From positions 1-10,134 of the forward strand of contig MU602998.1 in NCBI GenBank assembly GCA_025201865.1: DNA of 10,134 bases, in the 5' to 3' direction. The translations under genes and the position numbers were made by a program. The stretch's first letter is position 1. Each line of letters begins with the position of its first letter. This stretch comes from Ramicandelaber brevisporus. Taxonomy: Eukaryota > Kickxellomycota > Ramicandelaberales > Ramicandelaberaceae. A model generated the notes under the pieces. It searched no databases. It was not told the DNA's origin and worked only from the letters and a program-made list of their open reading frames with translations. Shown here in pieces: positions 1 to 7,482 of this stretch.

Positions 1-34
1 AAAATAATGGACATTTGTTAACTATACACCGATG

Positions 35-571
35 TTAAAAGCGTTTGTATGGCAAGAACTTTCCATCAAACGTCACTCTAACTCGGTCCCCGTCCGGCTT
101 TGGCACTTTAGCCACATTAACCCTAAAGTCGACGGCACTCATGATTCCATCTCCAAACTTCTCCGTAATCACTGCACGCAGCGGGTTGCCATACAGCATC
201 AAAGCTTCATAGAACCGGTGCAGCAATGGATCGGCTGGCGGCATGGACACCGCTCCGGCTCCACCACGCATTGGCAGCCCACTCAAGCTGAAATCCTCAA
301 TAACGGCCTCGCCTGACAAACCAAGCAGCTCGGCGAACTTGTTCAAGTCACCGCGGCTCGGCGTAGCCTGGTTATAGAAGATTGCAGCAACGAACATCTC
401 GTCATGTCCAGTGGCAACGGCGAGTTGTTCAAAGGTGAGACCAGACCGTTTTTTCGCGTTCAACAAACGAACGCAGCCAGCGGGGAGACCAGTAGTGTAC
501 TGGCTGTTGACGGATGACGGAACTTCGGACGCTGAACCAGGAATACCGGAGGCTGGGATACCACTGCTCAT
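35..571 (-). CDS. cynS: Cyanate hydratase (cyanase)
   Basis: 178-residue cyanase, which converts cyanate plus bicarbonate to ammonia and CO2 (via carbamate), normally as a cytosolic homodecamer. The N-terminal half (about residues 31-105) is the helical, lambda-repressor-like domain. The C-terminal half (about 113-178) is the catalytic domain and ends in the typical DGK-LP-K-F tail. The three catalytic residues are all present: Arg119 (in HRFYE), Glu122 and Ser145 (in FGDGIMSAV). Their spacing (3 and 23) matches the family. Length is slightly above the usual ~155-160 residues because of a Gly/Ser/Pro-rich N-terminus. The start is the first in-frame ATG, with A at -3. The frame stays open upstream to about 682 but only TTG is available there. 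The gene is last in the minus-strand row, 231 nt after the membrane-protein gene. Its identity is secure; only the N-terminal end is uncertain. Confidence 0.95.
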   Translation of the reverse strand: MSSGIPASGIPGSASEVPSSVNSQYTTGLPAGCVRLLNAKKRSGLTFEQLAVATGHDEMFVAAIFYNQATPSRGDLNKFAELLGLSGEAVIEDFSLSGLPMRGGAGAVSMPPADPLLHRFYEALMLYGNPLRAVITEKFGDGIMSAVDFRVNVAKVPKPDGDRVRVTFDGKFLPYKRF

Positions 572-581
572 TGTTCGCGCT

Positions 582-617
582 ATTGACTTCGCTGTTGACT
601 TCGCTGCTGACTTTGCT
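582..617. repeat. Three-unit 12-bp minisatellite upstream of cyanase
   Basis: Three near-identical 12-mers (582-593, 594-605, 606-617; plus-strand pattern [ag][tc]tgactt[ct]gct) lie directly upstream of the cyanase ATG. Twelve bases preserve the reading frame, so in the cyanase frame they encode repeated Ala-Lys-Ser/Thr. They probably belong to the 5' leader. Confidence 0.8.
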
Positions 618-754
618 GCTGCTATGTTGTTTCTTGCGGGATAGAAGAAAGAATAAAAAAAAAACAGAAACAAAAAAGATGACTAGCTGATGAACACTTC
701 CGACAGAGAAAGGAAAGTATCACACGACTCAAAAACGCGGAAGGAGCTAAGGCT

Positions 755-800
755 GGATTGGATTGGATTGGATTGGAGTGGAGTGAAGTGGATTGGATTG
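755..800. repeat. GGATT pentanucleotide microsatellite
   Basis: About nine 5-mers: four GGATT (755-774), then GGAGT, GGAGT, GAAGT, GGATT and GGATT. The run sits between the stop of the membrane-protein gene (805) and the cyanase start (571), so it overlaps the 3' UTR of one and/or the promoter of the other. A function is not visible. Confidence 0.9.
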
Positions 801-804
801 ATAA

Positions 805-1509
805 TCAAACGGCTTTAAAGTGGTATTTACGCTCTTGGAGCTGGATTAGTCCCATGTTGACTTCACGAATGTCGTCTGTCAGCGACAGGACTGCAGCAAG
901 AAGCACAGCGGGAGCACCCCACCATATCCTAGTCACACACAATGAGGCAACCGGCATGTATTCTGCCAGAACCCAAGACGCGACGAGTTGGAATGCAATC
1001 ATGGCATAGCACGCATAACAAACTGCACGAGAAGGCGGTGGAAGCTGCCATCTCTCAACAACAGTACACATGAGATACGCAGCAATGTGTAGAGCAACGA
1101 TTGACATTTGAACTTGCATCAGCGGCCGTCGAGTTGGGACAAAGACGCCGCCATTGAACAGCATCTCTTTGGAGCCATTTGGTGTATCAATTTTGGCCGA
1201 GCCGACAAACGGAACATAAGGTAGTTGCGAAGGATCGCCAAGTAATCGAACGGCAATGATAATGTTACCAAGGAGGAGAATGCCGATTAGAGCGGCAAGG
1301 CAGCCTCTGACAGTCTTGTCAACAAAGTCATTGTCACTGCGAATATAGTTGATGAGGGCTTGCTGCTCGTCTTCATCTAGCACTGTTGGAGCCGAGATCG
1401 CCTTGGCAGCGGCTGTTTCGTAGTCAACGCCGTCCCAGCTGTCCCCTCTGGCCTTCTGCAGTTTACGAGACCGAGATGGAGTTGAGTGGATGTGTGTTTG
1501 TGCAGTCAT
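805..1509 (-). CDS. Four-helix integral membrane protein of unknown function
   Basis: 234-residue protein that I cannot assign to a family. A hydrophilic N-terminus (1-65) has a basic SRSRKLQKAR patch at 13-21 and then an acidic LDEDEQQ stretch at 44-50. Four hydrophobic helices follow at about 67-89, 131-151, 162-183 and 195-211. The loop between helices 1 and 2 contains one N-glycosylation sequon (Asn111). The C-terminus (212-234) is short and charged and ends in KYHFKAV. No signal peptide is seen ahead of helix 1. The start is the first in-frame ATG, with AAG directly before it. Upstream extension to 1602 would need TTG and would encode only repeat-derived Phe/Ser/Tyr. The gene starts 114 nt after the flippase stop. 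A small ER/Golgi or vacuolar multi-pass protein is plausible, but this is inference only. Confidence 0.82.
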   Translation of the reverse strand: MTAQTHIHSTPSRSRKLQKARGDSWDGVDYETAAAKAISAPTVLDEDEQQALINYIRSDNDFVDKTVRGCLAALIGILLLGNIIIAVRLLGDPSQLPYVPFVGSAKIDTPNGSKEMLFNGGVFVPTRRPLMQVQMSIVALHIAAYLMCTVVERWQLPPPSRAVCYACYAMIAFQLVASWVLAEYMPVASLCVTRIWWGAPAVLLAAVLSLTDDIREVNMGLIQLQERKYHFKAV

Positions 1510-1516
1510 CTTTTTT

Positions 1517-1612
1517 TTAGTCAAAAAGTAAAAGGAATAAAAGGAATAAAAGAGTAAAGAAGTAAAAGAAGTAAAAGAGTAAAGAACTAAAGAACTAAAC
1601 AAAGAAGTGGCG
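1517..1612. repeat. Degenerate AGTAAA/GGAATAAA purine-rich tandem repeat
   Basis: Short irregular units (agtaaaag, gaataaaag, agaactaa) recur from about 1525 to 1605, almost free of C on the plus strand. This fills most of the 114-nt gap between the flippase stop and the membrane-protein ATG. On the transcribed strand it is a pyrimidine-rich tract that ends in an A8 run directly before AAG-free position G and the ATG at 1509. It is probably the promoter and 5' leader of that gene. Confidence 0.75.
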
Positions 1613-1623
1613 AGGAGAGCAGG

Positions 1624-4600
1624 TTAAGATTGGGGAGCAACGAGACGAACGTGGATAGGAGGAGCAAACTTGCGTCTAAGGAACTTGACAATGAACAGAG
1701 GCAGACTACTGATTGCAGTGATAGCAATGACTTTCCATACAAACGAGATTTGGAGAATAAACGACAAGTCAAAGTATTCCCGTAATACATACATTGAGAG
1801 GATGTAAAGCAGCAGAGAGCTAACTTCAGCAATGACAATTAATCTATGCCAAGTGTTAATTTCGAAGGCCACCATCAGCAACTCGTTAAAGATAAGGGCA
1901 CTGAACGAGATGGAGACAACGTGAATGAACTGAGCATCAAACAGCCAAACTGCAACCAACATTATAGCAGCACCCTGATAGATACTAATTAACAGCCATG
2001 TGGTGAATGTTCTGAACGAGAGCGATCTACCCTTGAGTAATTCTTTATACAGCTGCTCGTATTCCATTGCAATCTTCTCAGTAACATCGCAATCCAGCAC
2101 GAGTGAAAACACGGGAGCCATCGTATAAACTGTAGCATAACCAACCATCAGCAATCCTTGATACAATGCGATTGGAGCAAAATAGAACATTGCGCTGAAT
2201 ACAGCCTGCATTATCGAGATGATCAAGCCTCGATGGAACACAAACTGAGCCAGCTTGGCAGATCGTTTGTAGGAGTTTCTTCCGTGCCATAGCATCAGCT
2301 TGGTAATGTGACTAAACTGAGTCACACTGATATCAGCCGCCAATGAAGCCTGCTTACCTTCTTTGCCTACAATACCAATGCCCAAATCAGCAGCTTGAAT
2401 CATAGACACGTCATTGCCTCCATCGCCAATGCAGCAAACTCTCTTTTTGGTATAGTTTTTGATCAATTTAGCCACATCTGCCTTTTGAGTAGGCGAACAG
2501 CGGCATGCAACAACACAGGGCAGCTTTACTGCCAATCTAATAAACTCATTCTTATAGTTATCTATAAACAGCTGCAAAGACTCACCATCGATAACCAAAC
2601 AAGTATTATCGCCCAATCTTTGTAACTGATCCAACGCCACATTTGCCTCGTTGATCGTTTTTAGTTTTGATATTTGATGAATCTGCTGAGTGCGTGACAC
2701 TAGCTTGGAAGACACGGCAATGCATGTTGCAGTTTCCACCTTATCGCCAGTTAACATCCATATCTTCAAACCAGCGTTTCTTAATTTCTCAAGAGTAGGC
2801 TTTACATTGTCCTGCAATTTGTCTTCAACACCAGTTAAACCAAGAAGTTCCAAGTCATGCTCCAAGTAATTGGATATAACTTGATCCATGTTAGCCTGTC
2901 TGTTACTCATACTAACTTTAGCCTGAGAATACATGGTATCAAACTCATTGTATAACTCCAGTGACAATCTCTTTCGAGCGATAACCAAAGTGCGTAAACC
3001 CTGTCTAGCCATATTTCCGCATTCTTCATCCAACCAGTCGTTATATTGCACAATTTTACTCATTACAACATCTGCTCCTTTTTGATAGAATACAATTTCA
3101 TTATTCAGTCTATTTTTGAGTATAATTCCCATTCGCTTAGACTCCGATGTAAATGGGAACACATGCAATATCTCATACTCAAACACTGGCTGACTATTGA
3201 GACACGTTGCCTTAATGTGAATCACGTCCAAATCTCTAAACACCAATTGCAATCCAACGCTTTCTGTAAACTTGACGATAGCCACTTCATCAGGTGACGA
3301 TGCCTGATATGTAACTTTGGGTGTAGATGCCACCAATGCACTGCCGCTGCTGCCCACTCCTTGGTCATCTCCACCGTACATGTTAATTGTCGATTCAATA
3401 GCAGCTGTAGTAATATTGCTTGAGTCAGACTCTGGCTCAACTGGCGTAACATTATGACACAATGCGAGTGCTTCAATCAAGTCTGCAATGCGTCCTGTCA
3501 AATCACGACGTCCTTTATTGGGAACAGCGAACCCTCCCACTCCTCCACTGCCAGAGTCAAATATATCCAACTCCGATTGGTCTCTAAATGGGTTGTTATT
3601 GCTACTGTTACCACTATTGTTATCCTCTGCGGCACTGTTGACATAGCTAGAGAATGCATCTCGCAAATTAATCGTTACATCGTCCATAGTGTCCTGGGTG
3701 TATGAAATCGTACCCAAATGCAACTTCTTCAACTCCATTTCATTCTTGGTCAATGTTCCAGTCTTGTCCGATAGTAAATACTCCAATCTGCCCAGCTCTT
3801 CAGGCAATGAGCTTGTGCGAACCACAGTTCCGGGAATGTCTGCATCTCTGTGAATCTGCCATGCATAGAATACCTTTCCCATGTCCAAGTTAACTCTTAA
3901 ACTCAGAGGAATAATTGATGAGAAGAGAATCAAGAATCTGAACATGTAGATATACCAAACTCCTCTAAATCCATTTAATGCCACCATAAAGAATGACATC
4001 AACAAGGTTACTACAAATAATATTTTACTTAATCTGTTAACCTCCCAGTCTAGTTTACCAATCTTAGTAGATGGATGGCTAGTGTTCATTACTGCTCTAG
4101 TGTCTCTGCCGGTATAGATAACTATTCCAATAGCTTCACCCGATGCCAGCACTGTATTTGCCCACAGAGTATTTTCCACATTTAATGCCGTGGTGGATTC
4201 ATTCCCAGTCACTGGTGAAACAATACTGAGGTTGCCAATAAAGTTGTAAATATCCTTGTGAGGCTCTTCAGCATACAGTGAGCCGTTTAACTCAATCAGC
4301 TGTCTATCGTCAATCAGTCGCTGAGTTGGCTGAACTGCAATTCTCAGTTTCCAATCAGTTTCGCCATCCAGCTGATCTGTTCTGATAAAACACGCTCCAT
4401 TCTGTTCACTTGTCTTCAACAATATCATATCAGCCGGAATTCTCTCATCCTTTTTAATTTTCACAAAGTCTCCAACTTTGATTTTGGAACTTGGAACCTG
4501 ACGGATACTTCCAGATGCATCCAACACTCCATACAATGCTGAATTGGCTTCATCATCTCTCTTCTTTCTCTTTAAGTCATCATAAGCCTCCTGTCCAATA

Positions 4601-5313
4601 GTAATTGCCAGCACAAATATAAGCGGTCCAATATACGTAACCAAATATCCAATTTTAAGCACTGGAATGAACTGGGATAATGCAACTGCCAAAAAGTATA
4701 AGTTGAAGAAGAATCTAAACTGCTCATACAAAACCAATGGCAAAAACGTCACCAAATTGTACTTTTGATTCCGAACCACATTTGGTGCATATTTGGTCTT
4801 TGCTCTGTAGCGCGCATTTGTACCTGCTCCCAGATAAATCGTCCGTGCATTCTTACCTCCACCGTCGCCGCCGCTGCTGCCGCTGACTGCTGGGACTGAA
4901 CCGAGCTCAACTGCACTGTGCATCACTCCACTGCTGGCAGCCAAGGACGACCCAGTTGATGATCGACCGTTCATTAGAGGTGCTTCGTCATTTTCAGTAT
5001 CGGTTGAAGATGGTGCTCTGCGCAAATGCGATGTGCCAATTCCATCACCTCTGCCGCCAGACATGTCGTGAAGAAGAATACCACCCGTACTAGCTGGGCT
5101 GTTTGCAATACTGCTGCTCAAACTGCTGTTGCCGTACCCACTATAGCCTCCTCCTCCACCACCACCACCACCGCCAGCAGATCTCCCAGAGAGAGTGCTG
5201 CGATGTGAAGTTGCCGGTGAAGAGTTGTTTGAAGAAAGACGCTCTCGTAGGTGAGATGTGCCGATCTCGGCACCACCCAGCGCGCCAGGTGTGCTGGCGT
5301 AGCTTCGGTCCAT
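1624..5313 (-). CDS. NEO1: Neo1/ATP9-type P4-ATPase (phospholipid flippase)
   Basis: 1229-residue P4-ATPase of the Neo1/ATP9A/B clade, an endosome/Golgi flippase family that maintains aminophospholipid asymmetry and, in yeast, acts without a Cdc50 subunit. Residues 1-155 are a Ser/Gly-rich cytosolic tail with a Gly10 run (47-56). TM1 and TM2 lie near 189-241. DGETDWKLR (316-324) is the actuator motif with its catalytic Glu. P-L-S-L (469-472) sits in TM4. DKTGT has the phosphorylated Asp at 516, and DKTGTLTKNEM with IPGTVVRT upstream is clade-typical. SPDE is at 673-676, TGDK at 855-858 and GDGGND at 963-968. The last helices follow, with a short C-tail. An Asn/Ser-rich cytosolic insertion (about 560-600) contains NPFRD. 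The start is the first in-frame ATG (ACG before it). The frame is open upstream to 5589 but has only a TTG. All catalytic motifs look intact. Confidence 0.96.
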   Translation of the reverse strand: MDRSYASTPGALGGAEIGTSHLRERLSSNNSSPATSHRSTLSGRSAGGGGGGGGGGYSGYGNSSLSSSIANSPASTGGILLHDMSGGRGDGIGTSHLRRAPSSTDTENDEAPLMNGRSSTGSSLAASSGVMHSAVELGSVPAVSGSSGGDGGGKNARTIYLGAGTNARYRAKTKYAPNVVRNQKYNLVTFLPLVLYEQFRFFFNLYFLAVALSQFIPVLKIGYLVTYIGPLIFVLAITIGQEAYDDLKRKKRDDEANSALYGVLDASGSIRQVPSSKIKVGDFVKIKKDERIPADMILLKTSEQNGACFIRTDQLDGETDWKLRIAVQPTQRLIDDRQLIELNGSLYAEEPHKDIYNFIGNLSIVSPVTGNESTTALNVENTLWANTVLASGEAIGIVIYTGRDTRAVMNTSHPSTKIGKLDWEVNRLSKILFVVTLLMSFFMVALNGFRGVWYIYMFRFLILFSSIIPLSLRVNLDMGKVFYAWQIHRDADIPGTVVRTSSLPEELGRLEYLLSDKTGTLTKNEMELKKLHLGTISYTQDTMDDVTINLRDAFSSYVNSAAEDNNSGNSSNNNPFRDQSELDIFDSGSGGVGGFAVPNKGRRDLTGRIADLIEALALCHNVTPVEPESDSSNITTAAIESTINMYGGDDQGVGSSGSALVASTPKVTYQASSPDEVAIVKFTESVGLQLVFRDLDVIHIKATCLNSQPVFEYEILHVFPFTSESKRMGIILKNRLNNEIVFYQKGADVVMSKIVQYNDWLDEECGNMARQGLRTLVIARKRLSLELYNEFDTMYSQAKVSMSNRQANMDQVISNYLEHDLELLGLTGVEDKLQDNVKPTLEKLRNAGLKIWMLTGDKVETATCIAVSSKLVSRTQQIHQISKLKTINEANVALDQLQRLGDNTCLVIDGESLQLFIDNYKNEFIRLAVKLPCVVACRCSPTQKADVAKLIKNYTKKRVCCIGDGGNDVSMIQAADLGIGIVGKEGKQASLAADISVTQFSHITKLMLWHGRNSYKRSAKLAQFVFHRGLIISIMQAVFSAMFYFAPIALYQGLLMVGYATVYTMAPVFSLVLDCDVTEKIAMEYEQLYKELLKGRSLSFRTFTTWLLISIYQGAAIMLVAVWLFDAQFIHVVSISFSALIFNELLMVAFEINTWHRLIVIAEVSSLLLYILSMYVLREYFDLSFILQISFVWKVIAITAISSLPLFIVKFLRRKFAPPIHVRLVAPQS
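5141..5174. repeat. Poly-glycine (GGN) codon run in the flippase tail
   Basis: Consecutive CCN triplets on the plus strand encode ten glycines at residues 47-56 of the flippase. It is a low-complexity run in a disordered N-terminus and is prone to length variation. Confidence 0.8.
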
Positions 5314-5622
5314 CGTGGTGTAAATCGTCGGCGTCTCTGTTGCCGGCGTCTCTGTTGTCGTCTGTAAGAATGTAAAAATCGTCACAATTGGCGAACAACG
5401 TGGTATGAAAGCGGGAAAGAGAGAATTCGGCTGCGAGAGACAAAAATCAGGGACAGCATCGCATTGGTAACACAGTGCTTGGCGATGATTGAGACCATCT
5501 TGGCATCGGTACCAGGAAGCATTTGAGACATCTATAAAAGAGTAGAGCTCAGTCTTGACTTTGTTACTATATTTAGACACTTTAAACAAAGGTATTAGAG
5601 TTACTTTGAAGTTATTTTGAGG
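5314..5622 (-). promoter_or_regulatory. Flippase upstream region: TATA-like site, uORF and acceptor-like site
   Basis: The 309 nt between the PIG-T stop and the flippase ATG must contain the flippase promoter and leader. On the minus strand I see a TATA-like TAAATATAG near 5575-5567 and a pyrimidine-rich TTTTTACATTCTTACAG ending at about 5362 that resembles a 3' splice site. A 49-codon upstream ORF (5531-5382) with four in-frame ATGs is also present. No clear 5' splice site matching GTANGT was found, so a leader intron is only possible. Confidence 0.4.
5382..5531 (-). CDS. Possible upstream ORF (49 aa) in the flippase leader
   Basis: ATG at 5531, TGA at 5384-5382, with four in-frame ATGs (residues 1, 4, 12 and 25) before the stop. 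The peptide has a hydrophobic middle but no recognisable domain. It ends 68 nt before the flippase ATG. If included in the mRNA it should reduce translation of the main frame. Whether it lies downstream of the transcription start is unknown. Confidence 0.25.
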   Translation of the reverse strand: MSQMLPGTDAKMVSIIAKHCVTNAMLSLIFVSRSRILSFPLSYHVVRQL

Positions 5623-5632
5623 TTACTTTGAT
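5600..5632. repeat. Three-unit 11-bp tandem repeat across the PIG-T stop codon
   Basis: Units at 5600-5610, 5611-5621 and 5622-5632 (plus-strand gtta[ct]tttga[agt]). The third unit contains the PIG-T stop. On the minus strand each unit carries TAA, at 5625-5623, 5614-5612 and 5603-5601. Confidence 0.85.
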
Positions 5633-7383
5633 GGAACTTTGGGGGACTCAACAGCTACAAACCTCCGTACAAGAATGTTCAGAACAGTGCCAAAGTACAA
5701 TGCCATCAGTGTAGACGTCAATGTCACAATGTTGTACATCATACTGAAATCCGGCGTTGGCATAGCAAGCAACAGCGGCTCTGTATAAATGCGCTCAGCT
5801 CGACCATCGACATGAGCGGTGATGACGGCGGATGGAAGGCTGACACCGCGGTTTGCATCGGGCAGATGCTCTGTGTACCGAATGAAGTGGGCATCATAGT
5901 CAAAGTGGATGGAGGTACGCGACTGGGCAGGTAATGTGATGTTGAACTCAATGACACCTTGACGCTCACGAGCACGCGACGGCTGATAGGTGAATGCCTC
6001 TGGCTCGATGTGTTTAATGGCTGCCAGTTGATCGGAGCCACCACTGGCCAAGAATGCATCAGTAAAGTTGCGAGAGCCAGCTGGAGGGAGTGGGCGGCTC
6101 GTAATCTTCAGAGTGTGAATGTATGGTCTGACATACCACGGCAGCGTATCAAAGTACACAATCTGGATATCGTTCGCGCTCTCATTGACCAAATCTGTCT
6201 GAATCCCACCGCCTTGTTTGCCATAGCTGGTCGTCCAGCGATGAGTACGAACAGCCGATTGCGACTTCAGCTCACCATTGCTCTGCAGTGGATAGACAAA
6301 CATGTTCTCATCCGGCCACTTCAACTCAACATCGATGGTCTTGTCATCGGCCAAGTCGTAGATTGCGGTCCGGCGCACGGCATCATTGTCATTGTCATTG
6401 TCATTATCATTATCATTACCAGTGGTATTGCTCCATCTGTCCGGCGTTGGCAAAATGATATAGTTAACTTGATCATGGTCGTATGGCTCATCGACACTGA
6501 GCTCACTGACTGATGCCAATGGACAGCGGCCCTCAATCTGCTTGCTAAAGAGTCCGCGCAGACTCCAGTTTCGCCAAGAAATATAGTAATCACGCATCGG
6601 ATGGAACACTACTGTCACAGCCTGCTGCAGCACAAGCACTTTCTGACTGCATGATGCATCTACGCATTGCTGGCGGACATGGATAGTCATTGAGTGTGCG
6701 CGCGAATCGTAGAGGTGATGCGGCAAATTGGCAAGCTGGCCCAATCCTGCATTGGTGCCACATGGCAGAAGCTTAAGGAACGACGCCAAGTTGCCAGTGC
6801 ACAGGCGTTCTTGGGGAAGCAGTGAATATCGAATCGGCAAATCACTCGATACAATGTCGTCCTGCGCAGCAAAGCTGTGGCTGATCTGTGACACAGTATT
6901 GCTGCCCTTGATGGAGTTAAATGACGCACAAAAGAGTCCATCAAGTGCACCTGTAAGCCGTTTCCAGCGCGCATCCACCTCTGTCGCATTGCTGCCACCA
7001 GCCGCAGATCCAAACCGAGCCCAAACCTCGGCACCAATAGGTACATTGTCAATGGTCTTGTTGTCAAAGGTGTGCACATTGTTTCCCCAGCGCACGTAGT
7101 CCCATCGACCAACACCAAACTTGACGGTCAGCTCTTGAACATCCAGCGCGCGCACCAGCTTGCCCAGAGTGCGCGGAAACAGTCGAAAGTGCTCGCTTGA
7201 GGCTTCGTTTCGAACAGGCGATCGCGTTGTAAACTCGAATCGCGCCAGCACGTTGCCATCAACCAAAGGTGTCAAGCGAAGGCGCTCTTCAAAGGAATCG
7301 TTGGCAAGCGCGTGCCCAGCATTGAATGACAACAGCAGCAGCGCGATCAGCTGTAGCAGGCACAACAGCAATCGCTGCTTCAT
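5623..7383 (-). CDS. GPI16: GPI transamidase subunit PIG-T/Gpi16
   Basis: 586-residue PIG-T/Gpi16, the ER-lumenal subunit of GPI transamidase that partners the protease PIG-K/Gpi8 when GPI anchors are attached to proteins. A signal peptide (1-27, hydrophobic Leu run, ALA before the likely cleavage) is followed by the family's opening block (FEERL-L-PL-DG-VLA-F-F, 31-51), the RWD...GAEVWARF block (93-124), LDGLFCASFNSI (147-158) and CTGNLASFLKLLPC (195-208). One membrane helix (about 549-572) follows PTPDFSMMYN near the C-terminus. Cys152 corresponds to the PIG-T cysteine known in human to form the disulfide with PIG-K. Sequons are at Asn108, 132, 272, 319, 439 and 481. Residues 323-334 are an Asn-Asp dipeptide run encoded by a microsatellite. 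The ATG is directly supported by the signal peptide. Length matches the family, and no break is seen. Confidence 0.95.
   Translation of the reverse strand: MKQRLLLCLLQLIALLLLSFNAGHALANDSFEERLRLTPLVDGNVLARFEFTTRSPVRNEASSEHFRLFPRTLGKLVRALDVQELTVKFGVGRWDYVRWGNNVHTFDNKTIDNVPIGAEVWARFGSAAGGSNATEVDARWKRLTGALDGLFCASFNSIKGSNTVSQISHSFAAQDDIVSSDLPIRYSLLPQERLCTGNLASFLKLLPCGTNAGLGQLANLPHHLYDSRAHSMTIHVRQQCVDASCSQKVLVLQQAVTVVFHPMRDYYISWRNWSLRGLFSKQIEGRCPLASVSELSVDEPYDHDQVNYIILPTPDRWSNTTGNDNDNDNDNDNDAVRRTAIYDLADDKTIDVELKWPDENMFVYPLQSNGELKSQSAVRTHRWTTSYGKQGGGIQTDLVNESANDIQIVYFDTLPWYVRPYIHTLKITSRPLPPAGSRNFTDAFLASGGSDQLAAIKHIEPEAFTYQPSRARERQGVIEFNITLPAQSRTSIHFDYDAHFIRYTEHLPDANRGVSLPSAVITAHVDGRAERIYTEPLLLAMPTPDFSMMYNIVTLTSTLMALYFGTVLNILVRRFVAVESPKVPSK
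6385..6420. repeat. Hexanucleotide microsatellite coding for (Asn-Asp)n
   Basis: Six hexamers on the plus strand: attgtc three times (6385-6402), attatc twice (6403-6414), then attacc. They encode an acidic Asn-Asp run in a lumenal loop of PIG-T. The six-base unit keeps the frame, so length changes would be tolerated. Confidence 0.9.
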
Positions 7384-7482
7384 TATACACAGAGTGAGTT
7401 GCGTCGTGGCTTATAATTAAAAAAAGAAAAGTAAATACTAATGATAAACAGTAGCAGCTATTGTATCAAATCTGGATACTGT
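7384..7482 (-). promoter_or_regulatory. Compact PIG-T promoter/leader region
   Basis: Only 99 nt separate the stop of the RRM gene from the PIG-T ATG, so the upstream gene's 3' end and the PIG-T promoter must share this space. On the minus strand a pyrimidine/T-rich stretch (about 7440-7420) is followed by TTAATTATAA (7420-7411), a TATA-like element about 30 nt before the ATG. This is assigned by position and composition only. Confidence 0.35.

Noticed and set aside
32-316. Plus-strand 94-codon frame
   Set aside because: It is antisense to cyanase, whose catalytic residues fix the coding strand.
5314-5589. Extending the flippase to 1321 residues
   Set aside because: The extension begins at TTG and lacks any ATG until 5313. 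The added sequence resembles no P4-ATPase N-terminus.
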